The translations under genes and the position numbers were made by a program. Shown piece after piece: positions 11,585-19,668 of a stretch of DNA of 64,000 nt (within the stretch, counting starts at the first letter, position 1; each line of letters opens with the position of its first letter). Location: contig CP058708.1 in NCBI GenBank assembly GCA_013414765.1, positions 3,529,553-3,593,552 of the forward strand, given 5' to 3'. Source of the DNA: Candidatus Accumulibacter cognatus (GTDB taxonomy: Bacteria; Pseudomonadota; Gammaproteobacteria; Burkholderiales; Rhodocyclaceae). A model generated the notes under the pieces. That model saw only the letters and a program-made list of their open reading frames with translations. It did not search any database and was not told the DNA's origin.

Positions 11585-12160
11585 ATGGTTACCAGAATCT
11601 TGTTCAGTTACCCTGATTATTCCCTGACGGCCCTGGATGATCAGGATAAGGATCTGATCTTGAGATGGCGAAATTCTGAATCGATACGCCATTACATGTA
11701 TGACACCGGGATGATCACTCCGGAAGAACACGACAAGTGGTTCCGCAAGGAGTTGAATAATGAGAAGTCCCGGCATTTCATTTTCAGGGAAAAGGGCCGG
11801 CCTGTAGGTTTCGTGTCTTTTACAGACATCAATGATCGTGATCGTCGTTGTTCGTGGGCATTCAATCTTTCCGATGAAAGGGAGAGTCTTCAGAAAGGAC
11901 TGGGTGCAGTCATGGAATACTTTGCCATCGAGCACGTGTTTGAAAAAATGTCCATCGAGAAGCTTTGCTGTGAGGTTCTGGATTTCAATACTGCAGTGGT
12001 ACGTCTGCACCAGCGCTTTGGATTCAACAAGGAAGGGTTTCTTCAGAAACATATCCACAGGAATGATGGCGTTTTCGGCGTGGTGGTGATGGCGCTGTTC
12101 CGGGAAGACTGGATAGTGATGAGAGGCGACATAGCAAAGACCTTGTTCAGCGCCAGCTAG
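11585..12160 (+). CDS. pseH: UDP-4-amino-4,6-dideoxy-N-acetyl-beta-L-altrosamine N-acetyltransferase (GNAT)
   Basis: GNAT-fold acetyltransferase that acetylates the 4-amino group made by PseC, completing the set of six Pse enzymes. The 191-residue protein has the RimJ/RimL-like 'LILRWRNSESIRHYMYD' start, the acetyl-CoA binding region around 'ESLQKGLGAVMEYFAIEHVF' and 'VRLHQRFGFNKEGFL' near the end. These are common to PseH proteins. It starts eight bases after the pseI stop. GC content drops noticeably from here to about 13.5 kb. Function is assigned from family and context together. Confidence 0.88.
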   Translation: MVTRILFSYPDYSLTALDDQDKDLILRWRNSESIRHYMYDTGMITPEEHDKWFRKELNNEKSRHFIFREKGRPVGFVSFTDINDRDRRCSWAFNLSDERESLQKGLGAVMEYFAIEHVFEKMSIEKLCCEVLDFNTAVVRLHQRFGFNKEGFLQKHIHRNDGVFGVVVMALFREDWIVMRGDIAKTLFSAS

Positions 12161-12164
12161 CCTA

Positions 12165-12866
12165 ATGGGGGTCATTCTCTCTGCCCATCAGCCGGCCTAT
12201 CTGCCGTGGCTGGGCTATTTTGACAAGATTGCACGCGCGGATGTCTTCGTTTTTCTTGACACCGTGCAGTTCGAAAAGAACAGTTTCATCAACCGGAACA
12301 AGATAAAAACAGCACAAGGACCACAATGGCTGACCATTCCGGTCAGGGTCAAGGGGCATATTCAGGCATCGCTTCGCGAGACCTTGATTGACGATACTCA
12401 ACCCTGGCGCAGCAAGCACCTGAAGTCGCTTGAAATGAATTACCGAAAGGCGCCGGGATTCAAGGAATGCTTCCCGAAAATTGAACAGTTGTTTTCCATT
12501 CAGCAATCCAATCTTGCCGAGCTGTGCTGGCAGCAGCTTCGATTCTGGGTGACGGAATTCAGGATAAACACAAGGATTGTTCGTGCATCGGAATTTCAGA
12601 TAACTAGCAGAAAATCGCAGCTGATCCTGGATCTGTGCCAGCACTTCGGAGCAGGAAAATATTTGTCCGGCGCCATGGGGAGAAACTATCTGGATGAGGA
12701 TCTTTTTGCAGACTCCGGAATGACGATCGATTACCAGGATTTTCGGCATCCAGCCTATCCCCAGTTGTGGGGAAATTTCGAACCCTATATGTGCATCGTC
12801 GATTACTGGATGAACTGCGGTTCGGACATACAGCATGTATTGACTGGGAAATGGCATGAGTTTTAG
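12165..12866 (+). CDS. WbqC family protein
   Basis: A 233-residue WbqC-like protein. The family is frequent in O-antigen and nonulosonic acid clusters, but its biochemical role is not established. Family marks are 'ILSAHQPAYLPWLGYFDKI', 'DVFVFLDTVQFEKNSFINRN', 'WLTIPV' and, near the C-terminus, 'IDYQDFRHPAYPQLWGNF'. It begins four bases after pseH and overlaps the next gene by 11 bases, so it is part of the same transcript. The position suggests a step in modifying or transferring the Pse-containing sugar, but that is inference. Confidence 0.87.
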   Translation: MGVILSAHQPAYLPWLGYFDKIARADVFVFLDTVQFEKNSFINRNKIKTAQGPQWLTIPVRVKGHIQASLRETLIDDTQPWRSKHLKSLEMNYRKAPGFKECFPKIEQLFSIQQSNLAELCWQQLRFWVTEFRINTRIVRASEFQITSRKSQLILDLCQHFGAGKYLSGAMGRNYLDEDLFADSGMTIDYQDFRHPAYPQLWGNFEPYMCIVDYWMNCGSDIQHVLTGKWHEF

Positions 12867-13533
12867 TTCTGAATGGGAACAGCGTTACGCGGAAAGCACT
12901 CATCTGTCGGTATGGCCTTGGTCTGATGTGGTCAGCCTGGTACATCGGCACCTTAAACCGATCCTCATGGCGGGCGGTGGGCGTGTTCTTGAACTCGGCT
13001 CAGGGGCGGGGGCTAATATACCCTTATTCATTTCGCTTGGTATGGACTATTACGGCATAGAGGGTAGTCCAACCATTGTTAAAAAACTGCATCAACGCTA
13101 TCCTGATCTGATTCAGAATATCATTGAAGCGGATTTCACAACTCGGCAGCCGTTCGAGGGAAGATTCGATCTCGTTCTCGACCGGGCTTCGTTGACCCAT
13201 AACAACACGGTGTCGATAAGAAGTGCATTACAGATCGTTTCGGATGCGCTCAAACCTGATGGCATATTTATCGGTTCTGATTGGTTTTCCATGAATCATA
13301 GTGATTTCTTGTCCGGAGAAGCCGTTGATGATGATTTTACAAGAACAGCTTACAGCAAGGGTCAATTCACTGGAGTAGGAAAAGTCCATTTTTCTAATGC
13401 ACTCCATCTTCGGGATCTGTTTTCGAATTTCGAGATTTTGTTCATCGAAGAGAAACTGATGCGACGATATGAGCCACAGGACAACCATCAGTTCGCCTCC
13501 TGGAACATCGTCGCAAGGAAGCCGCATGCTTAA
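12856..13533 (+). CDS. Class I SAM-dependent methyltransferase
   Basis: A 225-residue methyltransferase with a Rossmann-like SAM-binding core: motif I 'VLELGSGAGANIPLF' (about residues 41-55), an acidic motif II around 'YYGIEGSP', and 'FDLVLDRASLTHN' as motif IV. The acceptor cannot be read from the sequence. It overlaps both neighbours (WbqC-like upstream, deacetylase downstream), implying coordinated synthesis. Given the pse context, a small sugar or sugar-nucleotide acceptor is a reasonable guess. The codon use is AT-rich compared with genes right of 14.5 kb. Confidence 0.85.
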   Translation: MSFSSEWEQRYAESTHLSVWPWSDVVSLVHRHLKPILMAGGGRVLELGSGAGANIPLFISLGMDYYGIEGSPTIVKKLHQRYPDLIQNIIEADFTTRQPFEGRFDLVLDRASLTHNNTVSIRSALQIVSDALKPDGIFIGSDWFSMNHSDFLSGEAVDDDFTRTAYSKGQFTGVGKVHFSNALHLRDLFSNFEILFIEEKLMRRYEPQDNHQFASWNIVARKPHA

Positions 13534-14227
13534 GAGTGTTCTGGTCGTTGCCGCCCACCCGGATGACGAAGTTTTGGGTTGCGGGGGAGCCATGGCCAGG
13601 CATCTTGCCCGGGGCGATCATGTCCATGTGCTGATTCTGGCGGAAGGGGTCACCAGTCGTTCGGAGCAGCGTGATCGCAGTGCGGCTACAGAGCAGTTGT
13701 CGGTTCTCGCCGCAGCCGCCAGGGAGGTGCACGATCGGCTCGGATCGACCTCTCTGGCAATGCTCGATTTTCCCGATAACCGAATGGATGGCGTGCATCT
13801 GCTCGATGTGGTCAAGGCCGTCGAATCCCATGTGAAGATGACCGAGCCTGACATCATTTATACCCATTTCCCTGGTGATCTGAACATCGATCACCGTATT
13901 GTCAGCGAAGCCGTGCAGACGGCCTGCCGTCCACAACCGGGAAACCGACTGCGTCAGGTCCTGTTTTTCGAGGTGCCGTCGAGTACCGAGTGGCGCATGT
14001 CAGGGAATAGCGGTTTTGTGCCGAACTATTTCTGCGACATTTCTTCTACGCTTGATCGCAAACTGGCCGCGCTCGGCAGTTATGCCCTGGAGATGAAGGA
14101 TTGGCCACATGCGCGCTCAGTCACGGCCTGCGAGCACTTGGCGAGATGGCGAGGGGCAAGTATCGGCGTGGCGGCGGCCGAAGCTTTTGTGGTGGGACGG
14201 ATGCTTGATACCCTGTTCATGACATGA
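13526..14227 (+). CDS. PIG-L family zinc-dependent deacetylase
   Basis: A predicted N-deacetylase of the PIG-L/LmbE fold, 233 residues from ATG 13526. The zinc site signature 'AAHPDDEVLGCGGAMARHL' gives H11 and D14 as ligands, and a later 'FPGDLNIDHRIV' supplies the third histidine. Members of this fold remove acetyl groups from GlcNAc-like sugars. Here it is the last gene of the pse operon and overlaps the methyltransferase by eight bases. A longer reading from 13469 lies inside the methyltransferase gene and is rejected. Together with the preceding methyltransferase it could alter an N-acetyl group of a nonulosonic acid; this is inference. Confidence 0.87.
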   Translation: MLKSVLVVAAHPDDEVLGCGGAMARHLARGDHVHVLILAEGVTSRSEQRDRSAATEQLSVLAAAAREVHDRLGSTSLAMLDFPDNRMDGVHLLDVVKAVESHVKMTEPDIIYTHFPGDLNIDHRIVSEAVQTACRPQPGNRLRQVLFFEVPSSTEWRMSGNSGFVPNYFCDISSTLDRKLAALGSYALEMKDWPHARSVTACEHLARWRGASIGVAAAEAFVVGRMLDTLFMT

Positions 14228-14357
14228 AAGCGATCGGTAGGTTCGCAATGACCGCACATTCCGAAACAAGGTCATGTCATTCATCGACTGTTCGCCTCCA
14301 GTGCCCATTGTCCCCGGATTGATAGACCATGCCGGAAGGCTTTGGATGCCTGCCGTG

Positions 14358-14429
14358 TCCCCTCGACAGGAATCGGACCTGTATCCCACGCTTAGGAGGC
14401 GTGTGCACTATCCATTGTGCTACGAGGAG
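14358..14429 (-). tRNA. tRNA-Arg (anticodon CCT)
   Basis: A cloverleaf can be drawn by eye on the minus strand: acceptor 7 bp (one G-T pair), D-arm GCAC/GTGC with loop AATGGATA, anticodon arm CACGC-CTCCTAA-GCGTG with anticodon CCT, and T-arm ACAGG/CCTGT. It would decode AGG. Oddities are a C1:G72 acceptor end, a T-loop reading TCCGATT instead of the usual TTC start, and no encoded CCA. It could be a functional but divergent gene or a decaying copy. It lies between the AT-richer pse operon and uup. Confidence 0.78.
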
Positions 14430-14519
14430 TCGGGCGCGTATTGTAGCCGCTGACCCTGGAATACGCCAACTCGCCGCCGCATTTGCTCAGACCATCCCTC
14501 AGGAAGGGGAACCGCACGC

Positions 14520-16436
14520 ATGCCGTACCTGATTCTCTCCGACGCTTCCCTTGCCTTCGGCCATGTGCCGCTCCTTGACCATGCGGATTTCCAGCTCGAT
14601 GCTGGCGAGCGGGTCGCGCTGATTGGCCGTAACGGTACCGGCAAGTCCTCTCTGTTGAGCGCACTCGCAGGTTGTGGGGCGCTTGATGACGGCAAGGTGT
14701 GGCTGCAACCGGGCCTGCGGATCGGCTATGTTCCGCAGGAGCCGCCCTTCGACGCCGATTTGACGGTCTTCGCTGCCGTTGTCGCCGGCATGGGCGAGTT
14801 GTCGGCGTTGCTTGCCGAATACCATGCCGTCGCGCACGCCCTTGCCGACCCTGTAGCAGACCATGAAAAGCTGCTGGAACGTATGCAGGCGCTGCAGACA
14901 GAACTGGAGGCACGGCAGGCGTGGTCGTTCGAGGCGCAGGCCGAGCGCGTCATCCAGCGCTTCTCGCTCGATGCCGACGCCCTGGTCGGAACGCTCTCCG
15001 GAGGTCAGAAAAAGCGCCTGGCGCTGGCACAGGCCCTGGCCGTTTCGCCCGAGCTGTTGCTGCTCGATGAGCCGACCAACCATCTCGATGTCGGCGCAAT
15101 CGAATGGCTCGAGGAGATGCTGGTTGCCTCGGGCGTGACGTTGGTGTTCATCACCCATGACCGTCGTTTTCTCGAACGGGTGGCAACCCGCATCGTCGAA
15201 CTCGACCGTGGCCGCCTGCTTTCCTGCCCGGGCAGTTTTGGCGAGTATCAGATGCGCAAGGAGGCCATCCTGCACGACGAAGCGCTGAACAATGCACGCG
15301 CGGACAAGTTTCTTGCGCAGGAGGAGGTGTGGATCAGGCAGGGCATCAAGGCCCGCCGCACCCGCAACGAAGGGCGCGTGCTGCGCCTCGAGCGACTGCG
15401 CCGGGAACGTGCGGCAAGGCGTGAGCGCCAGGGCAAGGTCGAGTTGGCGCTCGATGCCGGTGACCGTAGCGGCAAACTGGTGGCGGCGCTCGAGCATGCC
15501 GGCAAGCGTTTTGGCGAGCAGGTGGTGGTACGCGATTTCTCCTGTCGGGTACAGCGCGGTGACAAGATCGGCATCATCGGCCCGAACGGCGCCGGCAAGA
15601 CGACGCTGCTGCGCATGATTCTCGGTGAGTTGCTCCCCGATACCGGCAAGGTGCATCTCGGAACGAAAGTGCAGGTGGCTTATTTCGACCAGTTCCGCAG
15701 TCAGCTCGATGAACAGGCGACACTGATCGACGTGATCTCGCCGGGGTCGGATTTCGTCGAGATCGCCCATCAGCGCAAACACGTCATAAGCTATCTCGGG
15801 GACTTCCTGTTTGCGCCGCAGCGTGCGCGCTCGCAGGTCAGTTCGCTGTCCGGTGGCGAGCGCAACCGGCTTCTGCTGGCGCGTCTGTTCGCACGGCCAG
15901 CGAACGTGCTGGTGCTCGACGAACCGACCAACGACCTCGACATTGAAACTCTCGAACTGCTCGAGGAACTGCTCCAGGACTACACGGGCACCTTGTTTCT
16001 GGTCAGCCACGATCGTGCCTTCATCGACAACGTCGTGACCCAGACCATCGCTGCCGAGGGTGACGGCATCTGGCGAGAGTATGCCGGTGGTTATCAGGAC
16101 TGGGCCGACTATCAGGCCGTTTGCCGCAGGGAAGAGGCTTCCACGATGGAGAGCAGCAGCAAACGCGGCGATTCGCGACCGGCAGAGGTCGCCAGGCCGA
16201 CCCGGCCAAAGGCCAGCGCCAGCAAACTGTCGTGGAAGGAGGCCAAGGAACTCGCCGAACTGCCGCAACGCATCGCCGCCCTCGAGGCCGAGCAGAAGCA
16301 GATCGGCGAACGGTTGGCCGATCCCGCACTGTACCAGGCACAGCCGCAGGCAGCACGAGAGCTGTCGGCGCGCCTGCGCGAAATCGATGAGCAACTCCTG
16401 GCCCTGCTCGATCGCTGGGAAGCCCTCGAGAGTTAG
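14520..16436 (+). CDS. uup: ABC-F family ATPase Uup
   Basis: Soluble duplicated ATPase of the ABC-F class. These proteins act on ribosomes or branched DNA intermediates rather than in transport. The 638-residue protein has two nucleotide-binding domains, with Walker A 'GRNGTGKSS' and 'GPNGAGKTT' and signatures 'LSGGQKKRLALAQAL' and 'LSGGERNRLLLARL'. An inter-domain linker helix and a C-terminal coiled-coil tail (about 555-638, rich in K/E/R/A) follow, as in Uup. There are no membrane segments. A purine-rich stretch (AGGAAGGGG) about ten bases upstream supports the ATG. It stands alone and converges with benE. A long open frame on the opposite strand is a codon-bias shadow. Confidence 0.93.
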   Translation: MPYLILSDASLAFGHVPLLDHADFQLDAGERVALIGRNGTGKSSLLSALAGCGALDDGKVWLQPGLRIGYVPQEPPFDADLTVFAAVVAGMGELSALLAEYHAVAHALADPVADHEKLLERMQALQTELEARQAWSFEAQAERVIQRFSLDADALVGTLSGGQKKRLALAQALAVSPELLLLDEPTNHLDVGAIEWLEEMLVASGVTLVFITHDRRFLERVATRIVELDRGRLLSCPGSFGEYQMRKEAILHDEALNNARADKFLAQEEVWIRQGIKARRTRNEGRVLRLERLRRERAARRERQGKVELALDAGDRSGKLVAALEHAGKRFGEQVVVRDFSCRVQRGDKIGIIGPNGAGKTTLLRMILGELLPDTGKVHLGTKVQVAYFDQFRSQLDEQATLIDVISPGSDFVEIAHQRKHVISYLGDFLFAPQRARSQVSSLSGGERNRLLLARLFARPANVLVLDEPTNDLDIETLELLEELLQDYTGTLFLVSHDRAFIDNVVTQTIAAEGDGIWREYAGGYQDWADYQAVCRREEASTMESSSKRGDSRPAEVARPTRPKASASKLSWKEAKELAELPQRIAALEAEQKQIGERLADPALYQAQPQAARELSARLREIDEQLLALLDRWEALES

Positions 16437-16459
16437 CCAGCGCACTCGCCGGCGGGTTT

Positions 16460-16477
16460 CCGGGCGGGTATGCCCGG
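16460..16477. terminator. Possible hairpin between convergent uup and benE
   Basis: CCGGGC and GCCCGG form a 6-bp stem with a six-base loop, within a very GC-rich 73-base gap between convergent genes. There is no T-tract, so it is at best a weak or Rho-assisted stop for either gene. Confidence 0.3.
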
Positions 16478-16509
16478 CGGGTGGGCGGGTGTGCGCCCGG
16501 CCGGTACCG

Positions 16510-17676
16510 TTACGCCGACCTGGGCCGCAGGATCAAAAGCGCCGCAAGACCGCTCAACAGCCCCCAGAAAGCGGAACCGATGCCGGCCAGCGCAACTCCC
16601 GAGGCCGTGACCAGGAAGGTCAGCAAGGCCGGCTCACGTTCGGCTTCCTGTCCTAGCGCATTGGCAAGCGCACCGCCGATCGTGCCGAGTAGTGCAAAAC
16701 CGGCGATCGCCAGCACCAGCTCCTTCGGGAAGGCCAGGAGGAGTGCACCGACTGTCGCTCCGAAGAGTCCAATGAGCAAGTAGAAAGTCCCGGCGGCGAT
16801 GGCGGCGACGTAGCGCTTGTCGGCATCCGGGTGCGCCTCACGGCCCATGCAGATGGCCGCGGTGATCGCTGCAAGGTTCAATGCAAAACCGCCGAAAGGG
16901 GCGAGCAGCAGATTGGTCGCGCCGGTCCAGCCGATCAGCGACGAAATCGGCAACTGGTAGCCGGCAGCGCGGATGACGGCAACCCCCGGAACATTCTGCG
17001 AGGCCATGGTGACCACGTACAGGGGAAGTGCCACGCCGATCAGCGCCCGCCACGAGAATTGCGGGTTGGTGAACACTGGCGTGGCCAGTTCGAGGCGCAG
17101 CGACTGGACCTGCAGCAGCCCCTGTGCGGCAGCGATGCCGATGCCAAGCAGGAGGGTGACGACGATGGCGTAGCGAGGGTGCAACCGGCGGCAGAACAGA
17201 TAAGCGCAGAACATCGGGAAGACCAGGACGAACTGGTTCTGCAGGGCGACGAAAGCATCGAGGCCGAAGCGCAACAGGACGCCGCCCAGCATGCCGGAGG
17301 CAATAGAGGTTGGGATGCGGTCGAGCATCCGTTCGAAATGGCCGGTGAACCCTGAGACGGTAATCAGCGCTGCCGAGACCAGAAAGGCGCCGATTGCTTC
17401 GGACATCGGGATTCCTGCCGCACTGGTGATCAGCATCGCCGCGCCGGGCGTCGACCAGGCGGTCAGTACCGGCGCCCGGAAGCGCAGCGAGAGAGCGATG
17501 CTGGTCAGACCCATTCCCAGGCCCAGCGCACACATCCAGGAAGCCAACTCGGCAGCCGTCGCCTGCAGCGTCTGGGCAGCCTGGAAGACGATCACCGCCG
17601 AACTGGTGAAGCCGACCAGGACTGCGACGAAGCCGGCAATCAGCGCCGATGGGGAGAGGTCCTCGAACAGTCGCAT
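16510..17676 (-). CDS. benE: BenE-family benzoate/H+ symporter
   Basis: Inner-membrane transporter of the BenE family, proposed to import benzoate or related carboxylates with protons. The protein has 388 residues from ATG 17676. About twelve hydrophobic segments run throughout, starting 'SALIAGFVAVLVGFTSSAVIV'. Family features include 'AWSTPGAAMLITSAAGIPMSEA' and 'APFGGFALNLAAITAAICMG'. An in-frame TTG at 17700 could add eight residues but has a poorer context. No ben or cat degradation genes are nearby, so the substrate is uncertain. It converges with uup and has a MITE-like element upstream. Confidence 0.88.
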   Translation of the reverse strand: MRLFEDLSPSALIAGFVAVLVGFTSSAVIVFQAAQTLQATAAELASWMCALGLGMGLTSIALSLRFRAPVLTAWSTPGAAMLITSAAGIPMSEAIGAFLVSAALITVSGFTGHFERMLDRIPTSIASGMLGGVLLRFGLDAFVALQNQFVLVFPMFCAYLFCRRLHPRYAIVVTLLLGIGIAAAQGLLQVQSLRLELATPVFTNPQFSWRALIGVALPLYVVTMASQNVPGVAVIRAAGYQLPISSLIGWTGATNLLLAPFGGFALNLAAITAAICMGREAHPDADKRYVAAIAAGTFYLLIGLFGATVGALLLAFPKELVLAIAGFALLGTIGGALANALGQEAEREPALLTFLVTASGVALAGIGSAFWGLLSGLAALLILRPRSA

Positions 17677-17723
17677 GCTTTTCTCGAGATGATTACCCAA
17701 CGTGATGAAAAACTATGGGGGTT

Positions 17724-17852
17724 GGGGTGCGAATGAAAGTGTTGGTCGAGGTCACTTGTTCGATGGAGATGCGTTGACATCGGTGATCGCCCCTCCCCCC
17801 TTGCGGGGGAGGGGAGTATATCGGTTCCTCCCAACACTTTCGTTCACACCCC
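17724..17852. mobile_element. MITE-like inverted-repeat element A
   Basis: Terminal inverted repeats of 22 bases (17724-17745 and 17831-17852) match at 20 positions. Each reads roughly GGGGTGNGAANGAAAGTGTTGG from its outer end. Inside is a strong second hairpin CCCCTCCCCC/GGGGGAGGGG (about 17791-17814). At 129 bp with no coding capacity it resembles a non-autonomous element. It lies upstream of benE and downstream of the 107-residue leftward gene. The repeats are seen directly; mobility is inference. Confidence 0.6.
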
Positions 17853-17912
17853 TGCGACCGAATCTGACCGCTGGACCCCGTCTGACCGGCCATCGCACGG
17901 TCCAGGCAGTAT

Positions 17913-18236
17913 TCAGACCTTGATATTGATCGGGGCTTCGCCCGGTGCGCGCCGTCGTCCCCGGTTCGAGCGGGTGTCGAGCAGGACCGGCTGGTTCTTT
18001 GAACGACGGTCGCTGCTTCTGCGTTCTACCGGTGCGGGCTTGTTTTCTTCCTCGGTACCGATGGCGGTCGGGGGCGGTGGTTGTCCTCCCTTTTTTCTCG
18101 ACGGCGGGGGCTGGCCTTGCGGCGAGGCCGCCAGTTCGTCGGTGAGTCTGGCAGCTGGTTCCACCGCTCCGGATGTCCTGTCGACTTCCTTGGTCAGAGT
18201 AGCGACCGACGGTAATAATTCAGATGGAATTCTCAT
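17913..18236 (-). CDS. Hypothetical protein, basic and proline-rich
   Basis: No known domain was recognised. From ATG 18236 the product has 107 residues: a short N-terminal part 'MRIPSELLPSVATLTKEVDR', a low-complexity Pro/Gln/Lys middle, and a strongly basic C-terminus with 'ERRSSDRRSKNQPVLLDTR' ending 'APINIKV'. No signal peptide or membrane segment is visible. The distinct N- and C-terminal ends look conserved rather than random, which supports a real gene; the middle looks disordered. It is alone, divergent from the RND efflux operon. Confidence 0.6.
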   Translation of the reverse strand: MRIPSELLPSVATLTKEVDRTSGAVEPAARLTDELAASPQGQPPPSRKKGGQPPPPTAIGTEEENKPAPVERRSSDRRSKNQPVLLDTRSNRGRRRAPGEAPINIKV

Positions 18237-18486
18237 AGTCCAGGTCCTGTACACGTGCTCGCGAGGCATGGAATCCGGGCAGGCGGTTATACAATCGTTT
18301 CTACGGCCATTAACGATTTTACTTTATCGCTACCTCTGTCAGAGTTATACCGTTGCAGGCAGCTTGTTTGCCAAGTTTTTCGCAGCGCGCCCATGGTCGT
18401 TGATCTGCCCGCTGTACTCTGACCCTGCCGATCGTTCTCGATCGGCGACCTTGAATCCTACTTGAATTGCCCGTTGCGGCGGGGGG

Positions 18487-19668
18487 ATGCGGATTGAGAT
18501 GACGAGCTGGAAAAAGCGTTCCTGGCTCCTGATCCCGGCCATCACTGGTCTGGTCGGGCTCGGTTACTACGCGTATACGAGTTTTCGAGAGCCGCCTGGT
18601 TCAACAATGGCGCTGCCGACGGGAGCGGCTGCCGGCCGCTCGGGCGCCGCTGCGTCTGCCGGTCCGCCGGGTGGCGGGCCGCTGCGCGTCGAAACGGCGC
18701 GCGTACGGGCCGTCGAACTGGTCCTTGATGCCACCGCCGTCGGTTCGCTACGCTCGAACGAGTCGGTCGTTCTGCGTCCTGAGACGCCCGGTCGGGTCGC
18801 CGCGATTCACTTCAGGGACGGGGTCGCGGTCAGTAAGGGCTCGCTGCTGCTGGCACTCGACGCGGCAACGCAGGCAGCCGAACTCGACCAGGCGAAGGCC
18901 AATCTGGGACTGGCACAGACCAACCACCGACGCACCCAGGATCTGTTCGCGAAAAAGTTCATCAGCCAGCAGGCGCTCGACAACGCCGAGGCCGCGCTGA
19001 AGGTTCAGGAAGCCGCCCTGGCGCTGGCGCAGGCCCGCTTCGACAAGATGCGCCTGCGCGCGCCGTTCTCCGGCATCGTCGGGATTCGCAACATCAGTGT
19101 CGGCGACTATGTCAAGGAAGGGCAGGAACTGGTCAATATCGAGGATATCCGTACGCTGAAGATCGATTTTCGCCTGCCCGAGTCCTACCTCAGCCAACTC
19201 GAACCCGGCCAATACCTCGAGGTGTCGAGCGACGCCCTGCCGGGCCAGAGGTTCACCGCGGTGCTCGACGCGATCAATCCGCTGGTCGAGGCCGGCGGTC
19301 GTGCGATTTCGCTACGCGCGCATCTGCCGAACAGCGAAGCACGCCTGCGTCCCGGCATGTTCGTGCGTGTCCGCCTGATTTTCGAGCAACGCAACAATGT
19401 ACTGCTGATCCCGGAACAGGCGCTGGTTGCGGACAGCAAGGCGCCTTACGTTTACCGTGTCGTCGATGGTCGGGTGCAACGTGTGCCGATCAGGACCGGC
19501 CTGCGGCGCGACGGTCAGGTCGAAGTCATCGAGGGTCTGCGCGCCGGCGACGAGGTCGTCAGCGCCGGGCAGATGAAGCTGCGCGACGGTGCCGCGGTAC
19601 GTGCCGTCAGTGAAAGCCAGGCCGAACCGGCGCCAGCAGCCGGGGCGCCGCCGGGGGCGGACCAATGA
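18487..19668 (+). CDS. RND efflux periplasmic adaptor subunit (MexH/AcrA-like)
   Basis: Membrane fusion protein of a tripartite RND pump. The 393-residue product has an N-terminal hydrophobic anchor (about 10-30), a biotinyl-lipoyl half-motif ('GRVAAIHFRDGVAVSKGSLL'), a short coiled-coil hairpin (about 130-185), the second lipoyl half ('LRAPFSGIVGIRNISVGDYV') and beta-barrel plus proximal domains. The N-terminus is Gly/Ala-rich after the anchor. The last codons overlap the RND permease as ATGA, so the two subunits are co-translated. No outer-membrane channel gene adjoins, so a TolC from elsewhere would be needed. Confidence 0.92.
   Translation: MRIEMTSWKKRSWLLIPAITGLVGLGYYAYTSFREPPGSTMALPTGAAAGRSGAAASAGPPGGGPLRVETARVRAVELVLDATAVGSLRSNESVVLRPETPGRVAAIHFRDGVAVSKGSLLLALDAATQAAELDQAKANLGLAQTNHRRTQDLFAKKFISQQALDNAEAALKVQEAALALAQARFDKMRLRAPFSGIVGIRNISVGDYVKEGQELVNIEDIRTLKIDFRLPESYLSQLEPGQYLEVSSDALPGQRFTAVLDAINPLVEAGGRAISLRAHLPNSEARLRPGMFVRVRLIFEQRNNVLLIPEQALVADSKAPYVYRVVDGRVQRVPIRTGLRRDGQVEVIEGLRAGDEVVSAGQMKLRDGAAVRAVSESQAEPAPAAGAPPGADQ

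Noticed and set aside
14499-16445. 648-codon open frame on the minus strand opposite uup
   Set aside because: The uup frame has clear ABC-F motifs; the opposite frame is a high-GC codon-bias shadow with no recognisable domain.
17702-17923. 73-codon frame between benE and the 107-residue gene
   Set aside because: It lies almost wholly in the inverted-repeat element, so it is an accident of the repeat.
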